A stretch of DNA of 64,000 bases from Armigeres subalbatus (GCF_024139115.2 NC_085140.1:424103781-424167780); one strand, 5' to 3'; positions 1 to 10,407 are shown, counted from the stretch's first letter. Notes: generated by a model from the letters alone, not told the origin. Program-made: numbers and translations.

Positions 1-89
1 TGCAAAACTAGCTTATGTACAAGCGAAAGAGAGCGTGAACAAAGAGAGCCTCTCTTTTGCACATACGACCTATTCTCAAAGCAATCTAG
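1..89. repeat. Right half of a palindromic MITE cut by the window edge
   Basis: This stretch matches, in the same orientation, the right half of the palindromic element at 62987-63241. Both contain GCACATACGACCTATTCTCA and end in AAGCAATCTAG, and both begin with TGCAAAACTAGC. The left arm lies outside the window. No coding capacity is visible. Confidence 0.7.
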
Positions 90-168
90 AAATATTTTGC
101 AAAATAAATTCACCATTAAAAAAGTTCTACTCAACTCGATATAAAGTTTCAAGCAATGCGATACTTAC

Positions 169-254
169 CCTTCATTGTACAAACTGGAAATAGCCAGTAT
201 CTGTGATACGAGCAGAACCCAACAGAAGGTTAACAGAACGGTGAGTTTCTTCAT
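169..254 (-). CDS. Putative first coding exon of a secreted or membrane protein
   Basis: The ATG at 254-252 opens a short exon starting MKKLTVLL, with a hydrophobic core (VLLTFCWVLLVSQILA) and a small-residue region (AISS), a classic signal-peptide layout. The exon runs into a strong donor, GG|GTAAGTAT, with GT at 168-167; read through, the frame meets a stop at once. An upstream in-frame ATG (350) would add 32 residues, but MKK is the better start for a signal peptide. A TATAAAA-like string lies about 35 bases upstream. The rest of the protein cannot be identified: downstream exons on this strand would lie beyond the left edge. The family is unknown, and a chance ORF with a donor remains possible. 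Confidence 0.4.
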
Positions 255-1904
255 CTTTCTAGCCCGGTCGAGCAACAGGTTCAACAATTTTTTATACAAA
301 CACCACTCGACGTAGAAAAACAACACCAAATAAACGTTGATCATGTACATTGGTTTCCAGTCGCACAGCGGTTATGGTACTGAGGAAGTTTCTCTTACAC
401 TTAGAACTAGTATCACATATCGAAATGGAATTGTGTGTTCTGTTGTTCATGCTTTAACTTTGTCCAATCCAACGTAGATCACATCACGCGCGGTCAACGG
501 TGGTCGCTTTTTGTGATGATTTTGAAGCAAATTTGCGTACATTCTAGAAAGCGCATGATTGCGAACTGTTCGTGTTCAGAACAAAAGTCAATTCCTAATC
601 AACCTATAGAGGACAACGTTGCGAAATTAGTGCTTCTCTTCGTTTCACACTGCACTGTCTGGAACGGTGACACGCACCTAGTAGATAGGAAGTTGCAGAA
701 TCGACTGATAAAAAAAGAGAATGTCACCGTGGCATTTACGGTACACGGCATAGGAGGATGCGAGCGAGATAGGGTGGTGCCTCACGAATTCGCGAACAAT
801 TTGCGTACACATCGGTGGTTGTGGTTGGTCCTTGGTTGGCTCGACATGCAGTGCAACAACGTGCCATGCATGTCTGTCTGCGTAGGCGTGAATCGGAGCA
901 CCACGCAAAAGAGTGGTGCGGATGTCAATGTGGAAACTTGATACTGCTGGAACCGACGACTCGAAATAGAACGTGTGTATATACAATGAAATGAGCGCAA
1001 TATTGTTGTTATCAACTGGACGGCGACGGCTTGAACAGGAATTTTTTGTGACTGTGCAAAATTTCAGGCACAGAACTTTTCTAGTCACTTGGTTTGAAAG
1101 AAGCTAAGAGATTATTATTGGTTTTGATTGCACAACTCATGATTAACTTATTCAATTTAAATATATTTTATTCTGTGTATTTCTCATGAGCTATTACCTT
1201 TTCCCACTGACAAACTGGAGAAAATCTGAAATGAAATTTCATTTTCGTTCATGGTTATTTGTTTCTGGAATTTATCCTACATCCAAGCTAGTGTTTCTAT
1301 TTCTGACATTGCATGAATTCATATCTGATATTTATACCGTGAAGCCCCGAAGCACCCACAAACTTTTCCATCTGCAATGCATCTAGACCGAATCTAGAAT
1401 CGAAATTGTCTTGCAATCTTTCTATGAGATAATGTTTGGAGAACTATGAAATCATATAATTTGATGAATAAATTTTTCAAGGATTTTTCTCAAGATTAAT
1501 GAATTGTTTCACAGCAACCGAATCTTGTCGATAAAAACCATTTCTCCAACAAAACGACCTTGATATACCTTTATTGATTTAAAATCCATGACTTTTAGAA
1601 AAGTCAATTTCAATGAAAGAATAACACTGGTCGACAGTAAAATTGCATTTATACTGTTCATGTACCGCATTTATAGTTTACGACCTCAGAAATTGACTGG
1701 TGACTGGCGATAGTTGATTTGGTCGGAGATTCCGAGATTATTATGCCACAACATAGCGAAGTTCGTCGATTGTGAAGTTTTTCAGTCTTTTGCATGTTGA
1801 AGACCACGGTTGGAAACTGGGGGTCTCCAGTAGCCTCGCGAGCAAAGGCGTAAGATTGCCAATCTGGAGATAGCGAGTTTGATTCTCAGCCGGCTTTTAT
1901 CGTA
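255..1904. other. No supported gene; possible tRNA-like SINE relic at the end
   Basis: An open frame at 435-941 (+) begins with GTG, not ATG, and shows no domain or splice context, so I do not call it. At about 1825-1893 a segment ending GAGTTTGATTCTCAGCC resembles a degraded tRNA-type head with a B box. Nothing else is recognisable. Confidence 0.3.
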
Positions 1905-1977
1905 CCTTTTACCTTTTATCATGCTCTTTTTGGCTCATAGAATAGATTGTAATCAAAGTATGAGTTCTTGGTCATCC
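1905..1977 (+). repeat. Left remnant of a ~132-bp tandem repeat interrupted by a foldback element
   Basis: The segment from GCTCTTTTTGGCTCATAG to GTCATCC matches the internal part of the repeat units at 4292-4800. The array was split here by the element at 1978-4291, which duplicated GTCATCC. Confidence 0.7.
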
Positions 1978-2010
1978 GTGTTTAGGTCATTTGGCCGAAT
2001 GCCGAATTTT

Positions 2011-2210
2011 CAAATCGACTTATCTGCATGTGTAAACAAAGATTCAAACGACGATTTGATGAATCTGATAGCACTCCCACGCAAACTAACACCATCAATA
2101 CGTAGGAGAAGGCTTCTGCTACCTGTTGATGGTGTTTGCGTGGGAGTTCTACCAGATCCGTCAAATCGATGTTTGAATCTTTGTTTACAAAAGCAGATAA
2201 GTCGTTATGA
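2011..2210. repeat. Long hairpin inside the foldback element
   Basis: The left arm (about 2013-2100, with CGACTTATCTGC and CTCCCACGCAAAC) is complementary to the right arm (about 2123-2208, with GTTTGCGTGGGAG and GCAGATAAGTCG). The loop is about 25 bases. It looks like a nested hairpin-type MITE. Confidence 0.75.
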
Positions 2211-2257
2211 AAAATTGGTATTGAGTTGAAATATGTTTCCTTATTGGGGTTAGGTAC

Positions 2258-2445
2258 AAAAGGTCGAAAGACATAAGGTCGAAAGGGCAAAAAGTCGAAA
2301 GACAAAACGTCGAAAGACAAAAGGTCGAATGGACAAATGGTCGAAAAGGACAAAAGGTCGAAAGGGACAAAAGGTCGAAAGGACAAAAGGTCGAAAAGGA
2401 CAAAAGGTCGAAATAGAAAAAGGTCGAAAGAAACAGAAGATCAAT
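2258..2445 (+). repeat. Minisatellite (GGTCGAAAGGACAAAA)n
   Basis: About a dozen imperfect copies of a 13-17 bp unit containing AAGGTCGAAAGGACAAA. The open frames here on the minus strand (STFCPFRPFVL repeats) are products of the repeat and not genes. The same unit appears inverted at 2878-3057. Confidence 0.85.
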
Positions 2446-2470
2446 AAGATCAAAATTACTCAATTTTTAA

Positions 2471-2594
2471 CAATTAATTAAAAGTCATTCAGTAAGTACA
2501 ACTAATAGATGGATGTTTGGGTACCTATTTTGACTATTTAAAACCTTGATATCCATCTATTATTTGCACTCATTGAATGCATTTTATTTAATTG
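2471..2594. mobile_element. Palindromic MITE, ~124 bp
   Basis: The arms of about 42 bp are inverted repeats of each other: the left starts CAATTAATTAAAAG and runs to AATAGATGG; the right runs from CCATCTATTATTTGCA to TATTTAATTG. It lies between the two minisatellite blocks. No TSD was resolved. Confidence 0.6.
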
Positions 2595-2877
2595 TAAATA
2601 AAAGGGCATTTTTTGCTAATTGTATAGGACAACTCTGTCTCGCGCAATACAAGTTTTATTCATTTCCAAAATCAACAATCTACTTTATCTCTAACAAAAC
2701 TATCTAGACATTCATAATATTGTTTCATAGTAATTCCTCCTTCTTTGAAAATGGCTCATTCTTCAACTTTGATTAATTTAATTATTGATTAAGTGTGTTG
2801 TTATTTCTGCTTGAAGTTAAATGCATAGCACAAACACCCAACTTGTTATCAACTTGTTCTTGATCGAAATTTTGTCC

Positions 2878-3057
2878 CATTCGACGTTTTGTCCTTTTCT
2901 ATCTTTTGTATTTTTCGACCTTTTGTCCTTTTCGACCTTTTGTCTCTTTCGATCTTTTGTCCTTTCGACCTTCTGTCCCTTTCGACCTTTTGTCCTTTCG
3001 ACCTTTTGTCTTTATGACCTTTTGTCTTTCGACCTTATGTCCTTTCGACCTTTTGTC
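2878..3057 (-). repeat. Minisatellite (TTTTGTCCTTTCGACC)n, inverse of 2258-2445
   Basis: The repeat is the reverse complement of the block at 2258-2445, with the same unit length range. The two blocks therefore form very long internal inverted arms around about 430 bp. Confidence 0.85.
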
Positions 3058-3069
3058 ATAGATTCTCCT

Positions 3070-4245
3070 TATTGAGTGAATGTATTGAGAAGTGAGTAGT
3101 TAGAAGTAAAAATTGTTTGTAGTGGGAAGCAGGAAGTGAAAAGTGATGAATGAGAAATGGGTATTGTGAAGTTATTGGTAAGATGTGAGATATGATAGGT
3201 GAGAAGTGATAAGTGAGATAGCGAGTAGCAAGCAATACGAAGCACGATCATCTCTGAATGAAGAATAAACAAAGAATAAGAAAGAAGAAACAAAAAAGAA
3301 GAAAGAAAAAAGAAAGAAGAAATAATCAAGGAAGAATAAGTAGAAAGGAAGTATGAAAAAGAAAGAAGAAATAATTAAAGAAGAAAAAAGAATCAAAGAA
3401 GAAAAAAGAAAAAAAGAAGAAGCAAAACGGAAGAGGAAAGAAGAAGGAAGAGGGAAGAAGGATGGAGGAAAATGGAAGAAGGAAGAAGTAAGAAGGACAA
3501 AGTAAGAAAGAAGAAGGGAGGAAGAAGAAGGAATAAGGAATAAGGATTAACGAAGCAGGAAAAGGAAATAAGAAAGAAGAAAGAAGCAAAAGAAATAAGA
3601 AAGGAGGAAGAACGAAGAAAGAATGAAGAAGAAGAAGAAGAAAGAAGAAAAATAAGAAGAAAGAAGGATGACGGAAGAAAGAAGAAGCAAAACGGAAGAA
3701 TGAAGAAAGAAGAAGGAAGAAATAAGAATGAAAAACGAAGAAATAATTAGGAAGAAGGAATAAGGGAAAAAAAGGAAGAAGAACGAAAAAAGAAAGAAAA
3801 AGGAAGAAGGAACAAAGAAGAAGAAAGAAGGGAGAAGAAAAAAGAAGGAAGAAGAAAATGAAAGGAGGAAGAAGGAATAAGGAAGAACGACTAAGGAAGA
3901 AGGTTGAAATAATATGTAAAAAGGAAGAAGGAGGAAGAAAGAAAATACGAGAAAGGCAAAAAGAAGGAAAAAAGAAAACGAATAAGGAATAAGGAAAAAG
4001 GAGGAAGGAATACGATACAAGAAAGAAGAAAGTACAAAAAAAGGAAGAAAGAAAGAAGAAGAACGAAGAAAGAAAGAAGAAGGAAGAAAAAAGAAGGAAG
4101 AAGTAAGTAAGAAAAAGGAAGAAAGAACAAGGAAGAAGGAATAAGGAAGAAGAAAGAAGGAAAAACAAGGAAAGAATAAAGACAAATAAATAGAGAAAAA
4201 GGAAGTATGAAGAAGGAAGAATGAAGAAGAAAGAAGGTAAAAGGC
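3070..4245 (+). repeat. Polypurine tract (GAAGAA/AGAAGGAA-rich), ~1.2 kb
   Basis: Nearly pure G/A on the plus strand, first as GAGAAGTGAGTAG-like units (to ~3240), then as GAAGAAAGAAGGAA-type units. Apparent minus-strand ORFs up to 324 residues (Phe/Leu/Ser-rich) are a consequence of TTC/TTT/CTT codons and are not genes. The tract belongs to the foldback element and ends just inside its right terminus. Confidence 0.9.
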
Positions 4246-4291
4246 CAAACAGCATTCGACCAAACGACATTCGCCCAAATGACCTGACACC

Positions 4292-4800
4292 GTCATCCAA
4301 GAGATCCTTGAAGTAAGGCCTTTAGATCTTCACGCGTAACTGAAGATCTATCTCCCTGTTTCAAATATGATACTTTCTCTGTGTGGTTCATACAATAGAT
4401 TGTGTTCAAAGCATAAGTTCTTGGTCATCCAAAAAAATCCCGAAGTAAGGCCTCTAGATCTTCATGTGTAACCAAAGATCCATTCGCCTGTTTCAAATAT
4501 GGTGCATGCTCTTTGTGGCTCATATAATAGATTGTAATCAAAGCATAAGTTCTTGGTCATTCAAGAAATCCCTGAAATAAGGCCATATCTGAAACAGGCG
4601 GATAGATCTTTGGTTACGCGTATAGATCGAAAGTCATTTACTTCAAGGATCTCTTGGATGACTAAAAACTTATGCTTTGATTACAATCTATTCTATGAGC
4701 CACAAAGAGCATGTACCATATTTGAAACAAGCGGATAAATCTTAAGTTGCGCGTGTAGATCTAAAGTCCTTACTTCAGGAAATTCTTGGATGAGTTTGAG
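4292..4800. repeat. ~132-bp tandem repeat in head-to-head arrangement
   Basis: The unit boundary GGTCATCC recurs at ~4291, ~4423 and ~4555, giving a period near 132 bp. Shared pieces include AGATCTTCACGCGTAAC, CTGTTTCAAATATG and AGCATAAGTTCTTGGTCAT. From ~4580 the same sequence continues in reverse complement (ATCTTTGGTTACGCG, CTTATGCTTTGATTACAATC). The array begins before the foldback insertion, at 1905-1977. Confidence 0.75.
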
Positions 4801-5127
4801 CATAGATCGGAACACATTCCTGGTTTTATATCACGAAGACCATGTACCATATCACGATCCATACTAGCGTATTATGATCTACAAACAACACCTAGCGAAC
4901 AAATAGGTAGAAGCCCCGTCCATAACTATCAATTTATTTATTGTTTATTTATTTTTATTTATTATTCTTCCCATAATAGATTTTTTACGTCGTTTTTTTC
5001 ATAGCGCGATTTTTAACGTCGTTTTTTTTTAATTGACGCGTTTTTTTACGTCGTTACCGCGTAAAAATAACCGCATAAAAACGGAAATTCGGAATGCTTT
5101 TTTATATCTGTTTTTCGAAATACAAAT
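4801..5127. other. No gene; AT-rich DNA with an ACGTCGTTTTTT-type relic
   Basis: Around 4985-5085 there are repeated TTTTTACGTCGTTTTTTT and CGCGTAAAAATAACCGC strings, resembling decayed transposon ends. The rest shows no recognisable feature. Confidence 0.4.
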
Positions 5128-5334
5128 ATGAGGGAGGACACATTGGGGCGAATATACTTTCACGAACTTAAGAGCTCAATGACACGGAACAGATTCGACC
5201 AAATTTTCCTATGTTTACTGTTCAATGATAACAGTGCCAAACCTTCAAAGGCGTCAGAAAAACAAGACCGATTGCACACAAATAGACCAATCACTGATTA
5301 TTTCAATGACAAATTCATGACGATACTAAAATGA
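5128..5334 (+). pseudogene. piggyBac-type transposase fragment
   Basis: The 68-residue frame contains SMTRNRFDQIFLCLLFNDN and, further on, RPITDYFNDKF. This matches the conserved block of piggyBac (DDE_Tnp_1_7) transposases, in which S-M-x-R-x-R-F is followed by a hydrophobic helix, a FNDN-like motif and then P-I-x-x-x-F-N. Intact piggyBac transposases are about 500-600 residues. Here both ends are missing: the frame starts at 5128 without upstream homology and stops at 5334, and I saw no TTAA-flanked inverted termini nearby. I read it as a dead relic of a DNA transposon. Confidence 0.7.
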
Positions 5335-5984
5335 GAACAGTTATTCGCAAGTATCTATGAAACAAGCCTAATAAATGAGGTTTTGAATTATTTGTGCTGT
5401 CCAATATCTATGGATTTTCATATAGTTTCGAAGTTTACTTTGGTGCTGCTAACAACTTAGTTCTATCAGGAACTCCTGATTTATTGGCAGCACCAAATGT
5501 AGTTTATGTGGTCGTCAAAAATGTCACCAAATTTTAAGAATCACTTAGTGTAAAATGCGAGTATCATAACCAGTGACGGGAAATGTCATTTCGATGTCAT
5601 GGAACTAATTTGTTAATAATTTTTTTTCACAATTGTGTTTTTTTATATAAATATGTAGCCTTTGAAAAATCCTAAAACTTTTCCTAATAGGTCATTGCTC
5701 CAAATCTGGAATTAGCGGCATGAGAGCCGAATCAGTGATAAATTACATGATTGTTAAGACATTCCGCGACAATTTTTAAATTTTGTTCTCATGCCTCACA
5801 CTTTGTATTGACATGTTTTTCAACATTAATACAACAAAATTTAGGCTTTAAGATTTAACACAGTTACTATGTACAAGCATATCGACCAATTAATAGTTGC
5901 TACATCGTGATGGTCGTTGCTTCTCGATATCGAAAATAACATTTGCATCTCCATTGAGCCAGATAAAAACCCCAAAATCTCATA
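5335..5984. other. No gene seen
   Basis: AT-rich sequence without recognisable coding or repeat structure, except that the start may be decayed flank of the piggyBac relic. Confidence 0.4.
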
Positions 5985-6205
5985 AGTGAATTGGCTGGGT
6001 TCGATTCCCGGTCTCGGTCCAGGAACTTCCCTGGGCATAAAAGTATCATCGTGTTGACCCCTTGATATACAATTGCAAAAATGATAACTTGGCTAAGACA
6101 CCTCACAGTTAATAACTGTGAAAGTGCTGAACGAACACTATAAGCTGCGAGGCGGCAATGTCCTTGTGGCAGATGTAATGCCAATAAGAAGAATTCAAGG
6201 AACTT
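5985..6205 (+). mobile_element. tRNA-derived SINE (Feilai-like)
   Basis: A B box (GGGTTCGATTCCCGG) is followed by the body CCCTGGGCATAAAAGTATCA, a segment with CAGTTAATAACTGTG, and a tail AATGCCAATAAGAAGAATTC. Copies of the same family lie at 9137-9345 (-), 9850-10141 (-) and 16045-16235 (+). The Feilai name is from memory of Aedes SINEs and is tentative. The A-box end is degraded. Confidence 0.75.
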
Positions 6206-6217
6206 TTTTTCAAATAG

Positions 6218-6364
6218 GGGGCGAATATGACGTCCACTTCTTTTTAGGATTTCTAGACCCCCTCCCCTCTATCACGCTTTTTTGTATACCTAGTACATGT
6301 ACTGTCACAAAATCTTAGACCCCCTCCCCCCCTAAAAGCTGTGACATAATTTTAAAATGACCCC
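6218..6364. mobile_element. MITE with GGGGCGAATATGACGTC terminus, 3-bp TSD TAG
   Basis: The left end GGGGCGAATATGACGTCCAC pairs imperfectly with the right end (…AAAATGACCCC). The flanks are TAG on both sides (6215-6217, 6365-6367). A second copy is at 61490-61645, flanked by TAA. Three-base T-A-rich duplications with G-rich termini suggest PIF/Harbinger mobilisation. Confidence 0.65.
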
Positions 6365-6370
6365 TAGGCG

Positions 6371-8417
6371 TAGTTGTATATGATCTTGAAATTTGAAACA
6401 GTAAATACTATCTCTATTTAGCATATTTCGTTCAACTGACATTACTTCCAGATCGGAATGTATGCTTTCTCTGAGGCAGATTAGTTGACCAAAGGAGTTT
6501 GAATGAAACGCACAAGCTGTTCCGAAAATCAAGGTCAAAATCAATTACGTTTCAAGAATTATCGGAAAAAAGTTCCTAGAATTATTGGATCGATAACATT
6601 TAATTATCAACAATCTTTGAATAAGTGATGACAAAAGTAGAGCTACTAGTAGCGGGAAAAATTAGTCAAAGTTAAATTTTGTTCTCAACTGAGGAAATCA
6701 GAAAAAATGTACTTCACTTCACTTTCATATTTGCACCAGACAACACTCAATATTTCATTTGAATTTGAAATAATTGGTCATCACACTGTAATGCCTGTCA
6801 CAACCTAATCTAATGATTGATAGTCTTCATAGCCCCTGTGTCGAATAACGAATGCTTCGTACCGTTGAACAAATAATGATGTTCGCTCTAATATGTCAGC
6901 GCACTTAACTGACACCGAACCGACCTTGACAATGAATGACAGTGCGGGTAAATATAATATGAAGAAATTACTCTTTCCCATTTTCAATGCCATTGCATGT
7001 TACATTCAACTTGCGATACATGAGGAAATGAGGGTAACTGTACAATTATCTAAACTCGAATTTACAGTTTTTATTTCTGTTCATAGCTGGACACGTTTAG
7101 ATGCGCATTCCTCCGTATAGAAAACCACCACTCGGATAAATATTGATTCATTTGAACAAGCAATTTAGTCGCGTATGCATCCATCGCGCAAACGAACAAG
7201 AGAATCAAAACAAATAGCAAAAATGCCCGCACGTTAAATAATCACCAATACCCCGAGTAGAGATGAGTAACAAACCAAAATCATAATTCAACAAGATTAA
7301 AATATGCATCTTAACTAATATTTTGGAGATGTTGAATTTACTGTAATCTAAAATCCACACATTTTTACTGGCAACAATCTGATAGTTCAACAGGTAATGT
7401 TTATAAGGACACACATACTCACTCTCCACCCGAATGACAAATAAAATCTATAATCAAATGAAAATTAAAAGTGGTCAATTATTGAATTTATGTGTGCAGC
7501 AAATATATTATATAAAAAGGTTATTCTCTGTATAATACAACTCAGTAAAATAAACTATATTTAAATACAGTAAAATAACCAAATAATGATACATTTTCTT
7601 TATTAAGTGGAATGCAATCACAAGTCTATCGTACTATTCCGTTTATTTCCGCTACTCGATTTGTATCTGCAATGTCGTCTTCAATATACTTGACCTGACT
7701 TACATTCAACCGGAGGCGCCGTTGTAATTTCCATTTTCACGGGTAGACCTTCCCCATGATGAATTTGTTTGAACGATCATCATCGTCAACGTTGTTATCG
7801 TCGCCGGTAGCGTGAAGCGCAAAAACAAATTAATACTGTTGTTGTATGGGGAGCGCAGTGATGCGATGGCAAGTCCCATTCGGTGATAAGCAAACACATT
7901 TAACACATACACGAACCCGGTCAAACGGCCGGCCACCTTTTGAAATAGAAAAAAAAAATTATAGGTACGTGTCTCAACAACGTGACGACACGGTGGCGAC
8001 GCCGACAACCCACGACTTTGACGTGGGCTTTAGAAGGTTCGCGGTGGGTGCGACTGAACGCGACGAAGCGCTCGATAAAGGGAAAGTTGCTCTGATTCTA
8101 GTCGAGTAAGTGCATGCGTAATTGGGTTCACCGAGGTACTTAGGAACTCTTAGGAGTGCAATTGCGAATGACTATTAGTATATATTAACCCACTCAACAG
8201 AGTTACTGAGCGAAATCGAAAGTGATGCAATACCAAAAATCAAAATCATGGATTTTAAGCTCCGTTGAATGTGTAGAAGTTTTCATGTGGCGAGCGATAC
8301 TAGATTTTGGGTGTATGTATTGCGTACGGAATGATAATTCATTTTTCGACAAAGTAAACTGCGCATTTTCTATTTAGCAAGGCTCGTGCTTCTTGAGTCA
8401 TAATAATAATAAAGACA
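6371..8417. other. No supported gene; possible single-copy exon/promoter DNA near 7640-8110
   Basis: Near 7346-7380 CCACACATTTTTACTGGCAA matches the MITE family at 58996-59240, so a relic is present. The region 7640-8110 is more complex and GC-richer. It has a donor-like GTAAGTCAG on the minus strand (~7706) and GTAAGTGCA on the plus strand (~8106). These could bound noncoding 5' exons, but I cannot confirm a gene. Confidence 0.3.
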
Positions 8418-8425
8418 GTGAAATG

Positions 8426-8607
8426 CAAGATGGATACACCACTAGGTGTTCCAACCTGCCAAATTCACGATTCAGCCATCTTGGATTTTAGTATGGGAGA
8501 GCCAGCCGGTTTGTTGTCGTTTTGCACTGAAAATGAATTTTTCGCCCCCGCCTTCTTCTCTCCCACAAACTTAGCAGGTTGGAGCACCTAGTAGTGTATT
8601 CATCTTG
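8426..8607. mobile_element. hAT-type MITE, 182 bp, with exact 8-bp TSD GTGAAATG
   Basis: The termini are inverted over about 34 bp: left CAAGATGGATACACCACTAG, right (reverse complement) CAAGATGAATACACTACTAG, both continuing GGTGYTCCAACCTGC. The direct repeat GTGAAATG occurs at 8418-8425 and 8608-8615. An 8-bp TSD is the hAT signature. Confidence 0.85.
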
Positions 8608-8615
8608 GTGAAATG

Positions 8616-9136
8616 ATTCCAAAGGATAGTTTGTTTTCTGTTTAGGAATGGATAATAAATGTTATTGCAAATCATTTTGGATATGTCAACAACGCATTTA
8701 AATCATCTGCCTCGTTGTTATATATGAATACGAGTGAGTCAGAATCCTTATCTAAAGATATTGTAAATTATCAAAACTATTTTTCAGAAACCTAGAATGT
8801 TATGTATAGATGATTATTTAACACTTGAGAAATGTCTTCAATACGACAAGGTTTTGTATTTTCATCTCAATTATATTTAGAAGATACGAGCATCTTGTTA
8901 TCAACTGTAACACAATAACTCAATATAAGTTAGTAATCTTATTAAAGTTTACTTGGTATTAGAGAGCTTATATAAAGAAGACAATCTCATCTCAGCAAAC
9001 TCTCCAGTATTGTGCATCTTGAAGCAAATAAATTTCCAGAATAATCAGCTAAGGAGCTAATCTAATTTACATTGGGTTGATAAGGTGTTAAAACGCCGTG
9101 TGGCTAAAAAATTTGACACCGATATCGATGAAATTT
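8616..9136. other. No gene seen
   Basis: AT-rich sequence with no convincing ORF, repeat or RNA structure. Confidence 0.4.
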
Positions 9137-9345
9137 CTCTTCTTCTTTATATTGACATTACTGCCTTCTACTGGGACATTGTCGCTTCGCAGCTTAGGTA
9201 CCATTAAATACACAGTTTTTAGAGAGAAATTTTTAGACCAAATTTACATAATTTTCGGTTAGGTAGCACGACGTACTCTATACTCGGTGAAGTCGAGATA
9301 ATTCCCTAGATCGTAACTGGACCCGAACCGAACCACCTTCTCTTC
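9137..9345 (-). mobile_element. Divergent tRNA-derived SINE copy
   Basis: Read on the minus strand, a degraded B box (GGTTCGGTTCGGGTCC) is followed by sequence related to the 9850-10141 copy, ending near the CTTCTTCTTT tail at 9137. Many substitutions mark it as an old copy. Confidence 0.55.
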
Positions 9346-9849
9346 TCTGTATGTACCGATGAGCTACTAAAGCCGTGTTTCTGATGCCAGCATCAAAATC
9401 ATCGATTAATTTAATACGAAAGCGTAATCATAGTCGTGGAAAACCTGCCATTGAAATAGTAGTTTGTGCAATAAGTTGAAAAAAGATGATTATTTCAGCA
9501 CGAGTTGTACGTTTATCTAACGAGGTTTGCCGAGTTGGATAAATACTACGAGTGCTGAAAAAATCGAGTTTTGCAACGAGTAGCACACGCTATTTTTTGC
9601 AATGACGAGAAATGGACTTAAATTTGATAGATGTGTACCAAAATTGTACATTCTACTTTACTCCACATGTTCTTTCTTGCCAATAGATTATGTTGCTGCA
9701 GAACAATCAGATTCCATGTTACCGTGCCACATTGCATAGTTCGATAAGCCGTGCGGCGATAGATGTACTCGCCTTTGGAATTTTTTGATGTCATGTCCAT
9801 CAAACTATTTCATTTATTACGCGACGCAGAGAATACACTATTTGAACAC

Positions 9850-10141
9850 TTCTTCTTCTTCTTATTGGCATTACATCCCCACACAGACAGAGCCGCCTCG
9901 CAGCTTAGTGTTCATTAAGCACTTCCACAGTTATTAACTGCGAGGTTTCTAAGCCAAGTTACCATTTTTGCATTCGTATATCATGAGGCTAACACGATGA
10001 TACTTTTATGCCCAGGGAAGTCGAGATCATTTTTTAATCCGAAAATTTCCTAGACCGGCACCGGGAATCGAACCCAGCCACCCTCAGCGTGGTCTTGCTT
10101 TGTAGCCGCGCGTCTTACCGCATTTGACCACTTACCCAAGC
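9850..10141 (-). mobile_element. Near full-length tRNA-derived SINE (Feilai-like)
   Basis: On the minus strand the element starts with a tRNA-like head containing an A-box-like TGGTCAAATGCGG and a B box GGGTTCGATTCCCGG. The CCCTGGGCATAAAAGTATCA body follows, and it ends with AATAAGAAGAAGAAGAA (TTCTTC repeat at 9850). It is the best preserved of the four family members here. Pol III transcription and mobilisation by a LINE are inferred from the class. Confidence 0.8.
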
Positions 10142-10407
10142 TAATTCAGCAAAATGTAGTCATGTAAATACTGTTCTGATGTTAGTTTTTCATTTTAGCA
10201 CCCAAATGAGTGCTATAATGAATATTATGCAACCCATTTGAGTTGCATAATGATCATTAAAGCACCCATTTCTTTGGTATGGAAAAGTAAGCGAACTGTG
10301 AATCTGGTATTATGATCAGGAATTGCAAAAATATGTTTTATGCTGTGAAAACCACAATAAAATTTGTTATAATCCTCAAAATTGATTAATCCATAATAGG
10401 AACGCAT
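10142..10407. other. No gene seen
   Basis: Contains local repeats of ACCCATTTGAGTTGC/ACCCAAATGAGTGC but no gene. Confidence 0.35.

Larger units (their letters stand above)
1978..4291. mobile_element. Composite foldback/TIR transposon, 2.3 kb, with 7-bp TSD
   Basis: The left end reads GTGTTTAGGTCATTTGGCCG; the right end, reverse complemented, reads GGTGTCAGGTCATTTGGGCG. These are imperfect inverted termini of about 24 bp. The flanks carry the direct repeat GTCATCC (1971-1977 and 4292-4298). Uninterrupted copies of the target repeat at ~4423 and ~4555 show the empty site. Inside are a ~200-bp hairpin (2011-2210), two oppositely oriented GGTCGAAAGG minisatellites, a palindromic MITE (2471-2594) and a long polypurine tract. 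No transposase is visible, so it is non-autonomous. The 7-8 bp TSD would fit hAT-like mobilisation, but that is inference. Confidence 0.75.

Noticed and set aside
435..941. 168-codon plus-strand frame
   Set aside because: It begins with GTG, has no known domain and overlaps an equally long antisense frame; it looks like chance.
2185..2463. Repetitive STFCPFRPFVL protein frames
   Set aside because: Products of the 13-17 bp minisatellite, open in more than one frame.
3326..4300. 324- and 249-residue minus-strand ORFs, rich in Phe, Leu and Ser
   Set aside because: They lie wholly within the polypurine tract; the low-complexity codons simply leave out stops. No domain, membrane pattern or splice context supports a gene.
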